From contig JAOUGF010000209.1 in NCBI GenBank assembly GCA_029857925.1, positions 1-5,028 of the forward strand: a stretch of DNA of 5,028 nucleotides, read 5' to 3'. This stretch comes from Gammaproteobacteria bacterium. Lineage in GTDB: Bacteria > Pseudomonadota > Gammaproteobacteria > S012-40. Each line of letters starts with the position of its first letter. The first letter of the stretch is position 1. A program made the position numbers and the translations under genes. Below, piece after piece: positions 1 to 5,028 of the stretch. The notes beneath the pieces are model-generated. The model was not told the DNA's origin, did no database searches, and saw nothing but the letters and a program-made list of their open reading frames with translations.

Positions 1-2
1 TC

Positions 3-1547
3 GATCGGTCTCCTGAAACACCGGATGCAGATACACTTTTCGTGGTGGGCAACGGCTACAATGCGAACACTGACAGAAAGTTTTCCTTTTACAAACCTAC
101 TAGCATTGTAATCGCCTACGATATAAGCATACCCGCGACGCCCAAAAAAATATGGGATTTTTCCATTGACGGGTATCTCAACGCCAGCCGTAGTGCGCAT
201 AAACACATCTATCTCGTCACTCAGTTCTCTATGTGGCCATTCAATTTTATGTTGGGTGCAACGAACTCGACCGATATTGCAAACAATGTGAAACTAATCG
301 ACACGCTTTCGATCAACGATATATTGCCCAAGGCCATGATCAATAATGTCACGCAACCCCTCGTCACCGCGCAAGACTGCTTCGTGCCTACCACTCGGAG
401 CAATAGCAATATCTTTACCGGCTCGCTGATGACGCTCATCGCATTGCCGTTTGACGACCCCACGCAAGCCACTGCGTTATGCACGACGGAAAATACCAAC
501 ACCGTGTACTCATCAACAACGTCACTTTATACCGTCACAAACGAATATCAGTATTTTCCAGATCCCGTGCGCAGCCATTCTGAGACTAACACTGTGGTAC
601 ACCGATTTGACTACACGAATACCGGCTTTGCTTACCAGGCTTCCGGCCGGGTGTCGGGATGGATGGGTTGGGTAAGCGCCGCGTTCCGTCTGCACGAGAA
701 AAACGGCGTTTTTAGCATTTTCACTAGCACCGGCTGGGGTAATGATCGTGTAAATCAGTTGCATATCCTGGAACCGTCTACGCAAAATTCAGGTGAACTC
801 ATTGAAATCGCAAACTTGCCTAACAAGGCCCATCCCGAACCGATAGGCAAGACCGGCGAAGATATACACGGTGTACGCTTTAACGGCGACTACGCGTATG
901 TCGTGACGTTCCGCAACACCGATCCCCTCTACGCGGTGAACCTTGCAAATCCGCGCGAACCGTTTATCGAGGGTGCACTGGAAATACCCGGCTATTCCGA
1001 CTATTTACACCCCATTGGCGACAATTACCTCTTGGGTGTGGGCAAAGATGCCATTGTGAAAAATGGCGTCGCATATTACCAAGGTGTCAAAGTCGGCCTT
1101 TTTGATGTGACAGATAAATCCAAACCCGTGTTACTGAGTGATGTCGCGATAGGCAAACGCGGATCTGACGCGATAGTCACGTCGGACTATAAATCATTTG
1201 CAATAGTGCAGGACATGCAAAATGCGAAATATCGAATAATGTTGCCGGTCCACGTCGCTGGTGAGAATTACAAACCCGATCCCAACAATCCCCCCGATGT
1301 GAGCACCTATTATCAATGGAGTTATAACGGGGCGCATTTGTTTGAACTCAATACCGCTACGGAAACGACACCGTCATTAAAGCAAACCGGTATCTTAAAA
1401 TCTACCGTGCTCAGCAATACACTAAGCTACGACGACAACGCCGACGCGCGCGCGCTCATCGTCGGCGACCACGTGCACTACATACAACAGGGCAAGGTAT
1501 GGTCCGCCACCTGGACCGCGCCGCAAAATGCCGTGGGACCTCAATAA
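3..1547 (+). CDS. Secreted beta-propeller domain protein (Beta_propel / COG4880 family), 5'-partial
   Basis: The frame is open to the left edge, so this is the C-terminal 514 residues of a longer protein; the GTG codons at 42 and 45 are probably internal. Numbering from codon 3, the best family match is residues 291-303 (VRFNGDYAYVVTF), followed by TDPLYAVNLANP and by IPGYSDYLHPIGDNYLLGVG. This is the diagnostic core of the Beta_propel family (Pfam PF09826), distantly related to WD40 propellers. Earlier family-like stretches are GYLNASRSAHKHIYLVT and NTVYSSTTSLYTVT. Two cysteines (C126 and C160) could form a disulfide, which would fit an exported protein. Family members are normally exported and their biochemical role is unknown; the signal peptide would lie outside the window. 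The frame is intact to a TAA stop, and a strong terminator begins 30 bases later, so it is the last gene of its transcript. The family call is firm; no function can be assigned. Confidence 0.9.
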   Translation, partial: DRSPETPDADTLFVVGNGYNANTDRKFSFYKPTSIVIAYDISIPATPKKIWDFSIDGYLNASRSAHKHIYLVTQFSMWPFNFMLGATNSTDIANNVKLIDTLSINDILPKAMINNVTQPLVTAQDCFVPTTRSNSNIFTGSLMTLIALPFDDPTQATALCTTENTNTVYSSTTSLYTVTNEYQYFPDPVRSHSETNTVVHRFDYTNTGFAYQASGRVSGWMGWVSAAFRLHEKNGVFSIFTSTGWGNDRVNQLHILEPSTQNSGELIEIANLPNKAHPEPIGKTGEDIHGVRFNGDYAYVVTFRNTDPLYAVNLANPREPFIEGALEIPGYSDYLHPIGDNYLLGVGKDAIVKNGVAYYQGVKVGLFDVTDKSKPVLLSDVAIGKRGSDAIVTSDYKSFAIVQDMQNAKYRIMLPVHVAGENYKPDPNNPPDVSTYYQWSYNGAHLFELNTATETTPSLKQTGILKSTVLSNTLSYDDNADARALIVGDHVHYIQQGKVWSATWTAPQNAVGPQ

Positions 1548-1576
1548 CGCTAAAAATTATATCCGCAGCGATTCAC

Positions 1577-1609
1577 GGTGGGTTTGTCCTACGCAAACCC
1601 ACCTTTTTT
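1577..1609 (+). terminator. Strong Rho-independent terminator after the beta-propeller gene
   Basis: A perfect 10-base-pair stem (GGTGGGTTTG at 1577-1586 pairing with CAAACCCACC at 1594-1603) closes a 7-base loop (TCCTACG) and is followed directly by six T residues (1604-1609). It lies 30 bases after the stop codon at 1547. The T-run exists only on this side, so it should terminate rightward transcription and isolate the DUF3147 gene. The rest of the 1548-1762 gap shows no convincing promoter or other element. Confidence 0.92.
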
Positions 1610-1762
1610 AAATCCGCGTTCAGCGTGCTGCGAAGTGTATCCGTCGATAGTGGCGGCCCGCGTCAACAATCTCACTACACACAGTTGTTGCTGCCAAAAG
1701 GTCACATTATTTGCATGTAAGTCTCTGTTTACACGTCGTTCTAGCCTTCGCCGGGTGTGCAG

Positions 1763-2113
1763 ATGCTCTACTACGTACTGAAAATCGCGCTTACTGCAAT
1801 CACTATTGTGGCGATCTCCGAAATCGCTAAGCGCTCCAATATGTTCGCCGCGTTGATCGCAGCGCTTCCATTGACATCACTATTGGCATTGATTTGGATG
1901 CACTTAGAAGACGCGCCATCGGAAAAGATCGCAATCTTGTCCGGTCAAATATTTTGGATGGTAATTCCGTCGTTGGTGTTGTTTTTGGTGCTTCCAGGCT
2001 TACTCAGGATGGGGATAAATTTCTGGGCCAGCTTAGCGCTGGCATGCGGCGCGACCGCGGTTTGTTATCTTGCACTCGCGCCGTTGTTAAAACGCGTGAT
2101 AATGGATCATTAA
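1763..2113 (+). CDS. DUF3147 family small integral membrane protein
   Basis: The 116-residue product is almost entirely hydrophobic, with four predicted membrane helices at about residues 3-20, 28-46, 64-82 and 86-106. Short polar turns separate them: EIAKRS after helix 1 and the acidic loop HLEDAPSEK between helices 2 and 3. The start MLYYVLK, the EIAKRS segment, ALPLTSLLALIW and IFWMVIPSLVLFLVLP are what I recall of DUF3147 (Pfam PF11345), whose members are of similar length and unknown function. I chose the ATG at 1763 because it gives the family-like MLYY start; a GTG six bases upstream (1757) is in frame and possible. No good Shine-Dalgarno sequence precedes either. The gene sits alone downstream of the terminator and converges with the DUF1289 gene, so the context gives no functional hint. 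It should act in the inner membrane. Confidence 0.88.
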   Translation: MLYYVLKIALTAITIVAISEIAKRSNMFAALIAALPLTSLLALIWMHLEDAPSEKIAILSGQIFWMVIPSLVLFLVLPGLLRMGINFWASLALACGATAVCYLALAPLLKRVIMDH

Positions 2114-2230
2114 GAATTTATAACCCTTACATAGCAGCGGGCTAGGACTAACTCATTGCGATCGGACTTACTGGCTTCCGAACAACGTGTATGCCTCATC
2201 AGCACACCCAAACGCCCCGTGACCGTCTCG

Positions 2231-2440
2231 TTATTTTCCGCGCCGAAGATTGCGTTGGCGGCGCCGTTCTGCACACCGTTCCAAAATCCCGCGTTTCTCA
2301 AATTCTGACGCGTTCCCCCACGCAATAATTTCCGATATCGAACGCAGACAACCCATACAAATATCATACTCATCCAAACAACAATTACGGATGCAGGGAC
2401 TGGGAATATCTCGGCGGGGTTCATCTGTGGTATCGTTCAT
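2231..2440 (-). CDS. DUF1289 family small cysteine-rich protein (YdhL-like, predicted Fe-S protein)
   Basis: This is a 69-residue protein. The segment PSPCIRNCCLDEYDICMGC (residues 13-31) carries C16, C20, C21, C28 and C31. After it come the conserved-looking LRSISEIIAWGNASEFEKRGIL and an Arg-rich tail (ERRRQRNLRRGK). This pattern and length match DUF1289 (Pfam PF06945; COG3313, annotated as predicted Fe-S protein YdhL). The cysteines could bind an iron-sulfur cluster or zinc, but this comes from the family annotation and is not shown here. The ATG at 2440 is chosen because the conserved block starts 12 residues in; only a weak GAG lies just upstream as a ribosome binding site. The gene is convergent with the DUF3147 gene, and no clear terminator is visible in the 117 bases between them. 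In the other direction, 330 gene-free bases separate it from the co-directional regulator gene, so it is probably transcribed separately. Confidence 0.9.
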   Translation of the reverse strand: MNDTTDEPRRDIPSPCIRNCCLDEYDICMGCLRSISEIIAWGNASEFEKRGILERCAERRRQRNLRRGK

Positions 2441-2493
2441 CTCAATACGTCTGGAAATCTGACTTCAATCCTCTGAAAAAAGGCCGCCTAAAA

Positions 2494-2522
2494 ATAATCA
2501 CAAAGAACAAACGTTAGGTAAA
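2494..2522 (-). promoter_or_regulatory. Possible sigma70-type promoter for the DUF1289 gene
   Basis: Reading the minus strand, TTTACC (2522-2517, 4/6 to the -35 consensus) and GATTAT (2499-2494, 4/6 to the -10 consensus) are separated by exactly 17 bases. They lie about 50 bases upstream of the DUF1289 start. The match is modest and the region is AT-rich, so chance occurrence is likely enough to keep confidence low. Confidence 0.22.
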
Positions 2523-2540
2523 CTTAAAAAGAATGCCCAG

Positions 2541-2646
2541 CTAACCAACGGCCTGCAAGAACTCCGCAGATACCTGCACCGTAATGCCGAACCCGCGCTA
2601 CTTTGGCGCCTGCGCCCACCCTCAGCCGTAGGCAATTAGGTTTTTT
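2541..2646 (+). other. Candidate structured element: branched fold closed by a 13-bp imperfect stem, then T6
   Basis: The two arms 2541-2555 and 2623-2639 can pair over 13 base pairs. The pairs are CTAA with TTAG, CC with GG, ACGGC with GCCGT and TG with CA; they are interrupted by a 3-base bulge (2633-2635), one A-A mismatch and one bulged C (2553). Inside, GCAG/CTGC makes a 4-bp hairpin (2566-2577). GCCGAA (2586-2591) pairs with TTTGGC (2602-2607) using one G-U pair, which is allowed only in the + strand RNA. Six T residues (2641-2646) follow one base after the closing stem. This would suit a small RNA with its own terminator, but no good + strand promoter is visible upstream. A decayed palindromic repeat or a weak leftward terminator is equally possible. 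Confidence 0.3.
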
Positions 2647-2653
2647 AACTAAT

Positions 2654-2679
2654 GGGAACCTCTAAAAATATTGGTGCCC
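2654..2679. repeat. Imperfect inverted repeat GGGAACC / GGTGCCC
   Basis: Two 7-base arms with one mismatch flank a 12-base AT-rich centre (TCTAAAAATATT). No T-run follows on either strand, so it is not a typical terminator. The layout could be an operator-like dyad or the remnant of a mobile-element end, but nothing decides between these, and chance is possible. Confidence 0.3.
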
Positions 2680-2697
2680 TAGGTGTATGCGCAATTT

Positions 2698-2721
2698 GAG
2701 CAAAGATCAGGCCTTTAGCTC
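2698..2721. repeat. Short bulged hairpin downstream of the regulator gene
   Basis: GAGC-AAAG (2698-2705) can pair with CTTT-A-GCTC (2713-2721), with one bulged A and a 7-base loop. It lies about 50 bases beyond the regulator's stop codon, where a terminator for the leftward operon would be expected. It lacks the T-run of an intrinsic terminator, so it is at most a weak or processing-related 3' structure. Confidence 0.25.
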
Positions 2722-2770
2722 ATGCAATCCCTATCCCTACATAAAGCGTCACACGGCACTTTTCTCTGCG

Positions 2771-3517
2771 TTAAATATGTTTAAAATGATGCGCATACGC
2801 GCGGCTCACGTCGAGTTTGATGCCTTGATGCTTTAACGTAAGCGCATAACGCCCGTCGCGCGTCCTTTTGGCGCTCTTAATAAACGCCGCATTGACGATG
2901 GTGCTGCGATGTATGCGCCAAAAATGCGCGGCGTCCAGCAACTCCTCCAATTGCGCCAACGGTGTACGAATTTGGAATTCGTCGTCTAGTGTAAATGCGG
3001 TCGTATATTTGGTGTCAGCCTGCAGATGTGTGATGTCATTGACGTGTATCATATATACGGTGTCACCCTTCAGCGCCTTGATCCATTCGAGCCGCTGTGG
3101 CGTGATCGTTTGCAGCGAGGTCTTAATCGATTCCAAGGCCTTGGCGACGAGTTCGCGATCTTTTGAAGGCGCTTTTTGCAATTTCGCGATTGTCTGCGAC
3201 AAGCGTTCCGGGTTTATCGGCTTTAGCAAATAATCGACCGCGTTTTTTTCGAAGGCCTCTACCGCGTATTGATCAAACGATGTAACGAACACGATTTGCA
3301 AGTGGTCAGACATCTGCTCCGCCACCTGTAACCCGTTCAACCCTGGCATATGGATATCCAGGAATGCGATATCAGGTTGTTGTTCTTGTATCACCGCAAG
3401 CACCGCCGTGCCAGAATCGACACTGGCGATAATCTCTAGTGTGGGCCATAGTTTGCGCAGCAGGCGTTCCAATTCACCCCTCGGCAAGTCTTCATCATCG
3501 GCGATCACGGCACGCAT
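2771..3517 (-). CDS. LytTR-type response regulator (LytR/AlgR family)
   Basis: This is a 248-residue DNA-binding response regulator, the usual length for the family. Residues 1-115 form the receiver domain: acidic pair D7/D8, phospho-acceptor D54 in FLDIHMPG, T79 in VFVTSFDQYAVEAFE, and K99 in DYLLKP. A linker with a charged, probably helical stretch (about 116-140) leads to the LytTR domain (about 143-248), with YMIHVNDITHLQADTKYT and the typical FWRIHRSTIVNAAFI. I chose the ATG at 3517 because it puts the receiver at residue 1 and follows a good GAGGG site by 5 bases. A longer in-frame reading back to 3688 would only overlap the kinase coding sequence. The gene lies 8 bases after the kinase stop, so the two are co-transcribed and presumably cognate. 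The phosphorylated protein should bind promoter DNA; its targets are unknown. All key receiver residues are present. Confidence 0.95.
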   Translation of the reverse strand: MRAVIADDEDLPRGELERLLRKLWPTLEIIASVDSGTAVLAVIQEQQPDIAFLDIHMPGLNGLQVAEQMSDHLQIVFVTSFDQYAVEAFEKNAVDYLLKPINPERLSQTIAKLQKAPSKDRELVAKALESIKTSLQTITPQRLEWIKALKGDTVYMIHVNDITHLQADTKYTTAFTLDDEFQIRTPLAQLEELLDAAHFWRIHRSTIVNAAFIKSAKRTRDGRYALTLKHQGIKLDVSRAYAHHFKHI

Positions 3518-3522
3518 ATTCA

Positions 3523-3528
3523 CCCTCA
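3523..3528 (-). promoter_or_regulatory. Shine-Dalgarno of the regulator gene overlapping the kinase stop codon
   Basis: On the minus strand the kinase stop TGA (3528-3526) is the first half of TGAGGG (3528-3523), which lies 5 bases before the regulator ATG (3517). The overlap decides the regulator start and suggests translational coupling, with ribosomes ending the kinase positioned to begin the regulator. Confidence 0.8.
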
Positions 3529-5028
3529 CTCGGCGGCAGTATCGATAACGCGGTCCGCCGTGAGCGGCAAGACCAACCGGAACAATGCGCCGCTGGTGCT
3601 GTTCTGCATGATTTCCAATTTGCCCTTCGCACCGTAAAGTCGTCTGACTCGCTCGCGGACATTGGAAAGCCCGGTGCCCGCCCGCCAATGTTGCGCCAAG
3701 CCCACGCCGTTGTCGCGCACTTCCAACACCAGGTTATCCTGAACCCTTTTGCCGTCGATGATAATCTCGCCGCCGCCCGGTTTCGGTTCCAGCCCATGGC
3801 GTAGCGCGTTTTCCACCAACGGCTGTAATAATAGCGGCGGGAGCTTGCACGCGCGCAGCGCGTCAGGGATTTCAATACGAAATATCAGACGTTCACCCAT
3901 GCGTATCTGCATGATCGCGAGGTAGGCCTCCAACAAAGAAATTTCTTGCGCCAACGTGGTGTCGCCTGCCCGGGTGCGCGTCAAAATTGTCCGCAAATAG
4001 TTGTCGAGCTTCCCCAACATGTCTTTGGCACGCGCAACATTGACATCGATCAGGCTGGAAATATTGGCCAAGGTGTTGAACAAAAAATGCGGCTCTATCT
4101 GCGCCTGGATAAGTTTCGATTCGGCGATATCCTTCTCCATGCGCAACGCTCGTATCCTGTCGGCAAGCGCGAACGATAAAAATGCCGCCTCCAACCACAC
4201 ACCCAGCGGGCCAGCGTATTCCGCCAAAGGTGAATAAGGGATCACACCGGAACCCAGCAAACCGTAAATCGCTGTGCCCGCCAGTAGAAAACCCCATGCC
4301 GTAAGAAAAAAACGCGCCGGCACGAATCCGGCTCGCAGCACGCGAACGCCCACATAGATATAAATCAGCGGCACAAGGCTGACATTCCATATCAAGATAT
4401 TGACCAGCAAATCGAATTGCAACAGCGTCGCAACCATCAATGCGACCCCAAAACTTCCCGCCGTCAACAGGATACAATCATCGCGACCACGCAATGTCGG
4501 CGTGCCGAGAAACAACCGCGAAACGTGCGCAGACGCAACCGCCGTCAACGCAGTAAAAAGCAAAGGCGCGGTTTGTTTTAAATAGACGCTGTCCGGCCAC
4601 CAATATAGGCTGCCGTGGCCGGTGGTTGCCATCCAAGCCAGCGAAATAGTCGCTTGGTACACTACATAGGCTAAATAGGCGCCGTCACGTATCGTAACAA
4701 AGATGAATAAATTGTATAGCATGATCAACACCATGCCACCGTAAAACATGCCCCATAGCAGTTCTTCGGTTTGTAGCGTCGCGACAAATTGACGCGGCGT
4801 CCACAGGCGCATGCTACCGTCCACGACATTATATTGATCCGGCGCGATGCGTACATACACACGGACAGGCGATAGCGTGCCGACCGCAATTGGCAACACC
4901 AATCGCCGCGCGCGTATCTCCCGTTTGTTAAACGTCGTATCGACATCGATGGATTTTGTGACCAAGAGGTGATCGCCTTGCATAACATAGACGTCGAACG
5001 CATCGATGAACGGCAGTAGTGATTCCAG
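3526..5028 (-). CDS. 7TMR-DISM membrane sensor histidine kinase (LytS/YpdA-type, His_kinase family), 5'-partial
   Basis: 500 residues are visible and the frame is open to the right edge; the Met at 4983 is probably internal. Numbering from that Met, residues up to about 48, ending RVYVRIAP, look like the end of a periplasmic 7TMR-DISMED2 sensor domain. Seven membrane helices follow (about 76-97, 102-121, 139-159, 170-190, 192-212, 224-246 and 258-276), beginning with the typical LLWGMFYGGMVLIMLYNLF of the 7TMR-DISM module. A short helix leads to the His_kinase domain (PF06580), with phospho-acceptor H299 in IEPHFLFNTLANISSLI. The ATPase domain has its N-box around N392 (LVENALRHGLEP), G1 as DNGVGL (424-429) and G2 as GTGLSNVRERV (436-446), so the kinase looks catalytically complete. 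It should sit in the inner membrane and phosphorylate the regulator encoded 8 bases downstream. DISMED2 domains resemble carbohydrate-binding folds, so a sugar-like ligand is possible but not shown. Confidence 0.94.
   Translation of the reverse strand: MESLLPFIDAFDVYVMQGDHLLVTKSIDVDTTFNKREIRARRLVLPIAVGTLSPVRVYVRIAPDQYNVVDGSMRLWTPRQFVATLQTEELLWGMFYGGMVLIMLYNLFIFVTIRDGAYLAYVVYQATISLAWMATTGHGSLYWWPDSVYLKQTAPLLFTALTAVASAHVSRLFLGTPTLRGRDDCILLTAGSFGVALMVATLLQFDLLVNILIWNVSLVPLIYIYVGVRVLRAGFVPARFFLTAWGFLLAGTAIYGLLGSGVIPYSPLAEYAGPLGVWLEAAFLSFALADRIRALRMEKDIAESKLIQAQIEPHFLFNTLANISSLIDVNVARAKDMLGKLDNYLRTILTRTRAGDTTLAQEISLLEAYLAIMQIRMGERLIFRIEIPDALRACKLPPLLLQPLVENALRHGLEPKPGGGEIIIDGKRVQDNLVLEVRDNGVGLAQHWRAGTGLSNVRERVRRLYGAKGKLEIMQNSTSGALFRLVLPLTADRVIDTAAE

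Larger units (their letters stand above)
2441..2770. other. 330-base stretch without a convincing gene
   Basis: This lies between two co-directional minus-strand genes (regulator, then DUF1289), so it should hold the 3' end of the kinase/regulator transcript and the promoter of the DUF1289 gene. I find no start-supported ORF with protein-like features. It contains an imperfect long-range palindrome with a T-run (2541-2646), an imperfect dyad (2654-2679), a bulged hairpin (2698-2721) and a short direct repeat CCTGCA at 2552 and 2573. None is a canonical terminator for the leftward operon. Confidence 0.7.

Noticed and set aside
1685..1713. TTGTTG - 17 bases - TATTTG as a promoter for the DUF3147 gene.
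   Set aside because: Only 3/6 matches in each hexamer, not better than chance.
1578..1781. Short plus-strand ORFs between the beta-propeller and DUF3147 genes (also 1499-1720).
   Set aside because: They run through the terminator hairpin or overlap real genes, lack ribosome binding sites, and their translations look random.
2163..2180. TCGGA...TCCGA hairpin between the convergent DUF3147 and DUF1289 genes as a shared terminator.
   Set aside because: Only five pairs with an 8-base loop, and no T-run on either strand.
2110..2424. 104-codon minus-strand reading frame beginning MNPAEIFPVPASVIVVW with a hydrophobic N-terminus.
   Set aside because: It overlaps the DUF1289 gene in another frame. 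The 69-residue frame has the recognisable family cysteine block, and this one has no family signal after the first 25 residues.
2463..2639. Plus-strand open frame without an ATG containing LTNGLQELRRYLHRNAE, and a minus-strand frame over the same bases with protein-like composition.
   Set aside because: Neither has a usable start, and neither gives a recognisable domain. They may be translations of a structured or repeated noncoding element, so no pseudogene is claimed.
2510..2646. Integron attC-like features: GTTAGGT at 2513-2519 and, on the minus strand, ACCTAAT paired with GTTAGCT flanking the 2541-2639 palindrome.
   Set aside because: The core sites do not fit RYYYAAC/GTTRRRY on both sides (6/7 each for the palindrome pair), there is no matching partner for 2513-2519, and there is no integrase or cassette array in view.
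3518..3688. N-terminal extension of the response regulator by 57 residues.
   Set aside because: The extension lies inside the kinase coding sequence and is low-quality Arg/His-rich sequence. The receiver fold starts exactly at the ATG at 3517, which has a good ribosome binding site.
3893..4477. 194-codon minus-strand frame and several plus-strand frames (for example 3439-3804) inside the kinase gene.
   Set aside because: They overlap a kinase with complete motifs, have no domain signal, and are out-of-frame shadows.

Overview
The window reads as ordinary chromosomal DNA of a Gram-negative bacterium, most likely a gammaproteobacterium. This rests on family content (a DUF1289/YdhL-type protein, a DUF3147 membrane protein, and a 7TMR-DISM histidine kinase paired with a LytTR regulator) and on intermediate base composition. 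It is an inference, not a demonstrated taxonomic placement. I see no phage, transposase, tRNA, rRNA or CRISPR signal.

Layout. Positions 3-1547 (+) hold the C-terminal 514 codons of a secreted beta-propeller protein (Beta_propel family) whose N-terminus lies left of the window. A textbook intrinsic terminator follows (1577-1609). Next on the + strand is a small four-helix membrane protein of the DUF3147 family (1763-2113). It converges on a minus-strand gene for a small cysteine-rich DUF1289 protein (2231-2440). A 330-base stretch without a convincing gene (2441-2770) follows; it contains an imperfect long-range palindrome ending in a T-run plus two smaller dyads. The right half is a minus-strand two-gene operon. 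It encodes a membrane histidine kinase (3526 to beyond 5028, N-terminus missing) and its LytTR response regulator (2771-3517). They are 8 bases apart, and the kinase stop codon is embedded in the regulator's Shine-Dalgarno sequence.

How the genes work together. Only the kinase/regulator pair has a clear functional link. A periplasmic 7TMR-DISMED2-type sensor and seven-helix membrane module should control a LytS/YpdA-type kinase, which phosphorylates Asp54 of the regulator; the LytTR domain then binds DNA. The other three genes are separate units with no evident shared pathway.

Novelty. I found no clear undescribed multi-gene system. The best leads are the structured 2541-2646 element in the gene-free stretch and the unknown ligand and targets of the two-component pair.
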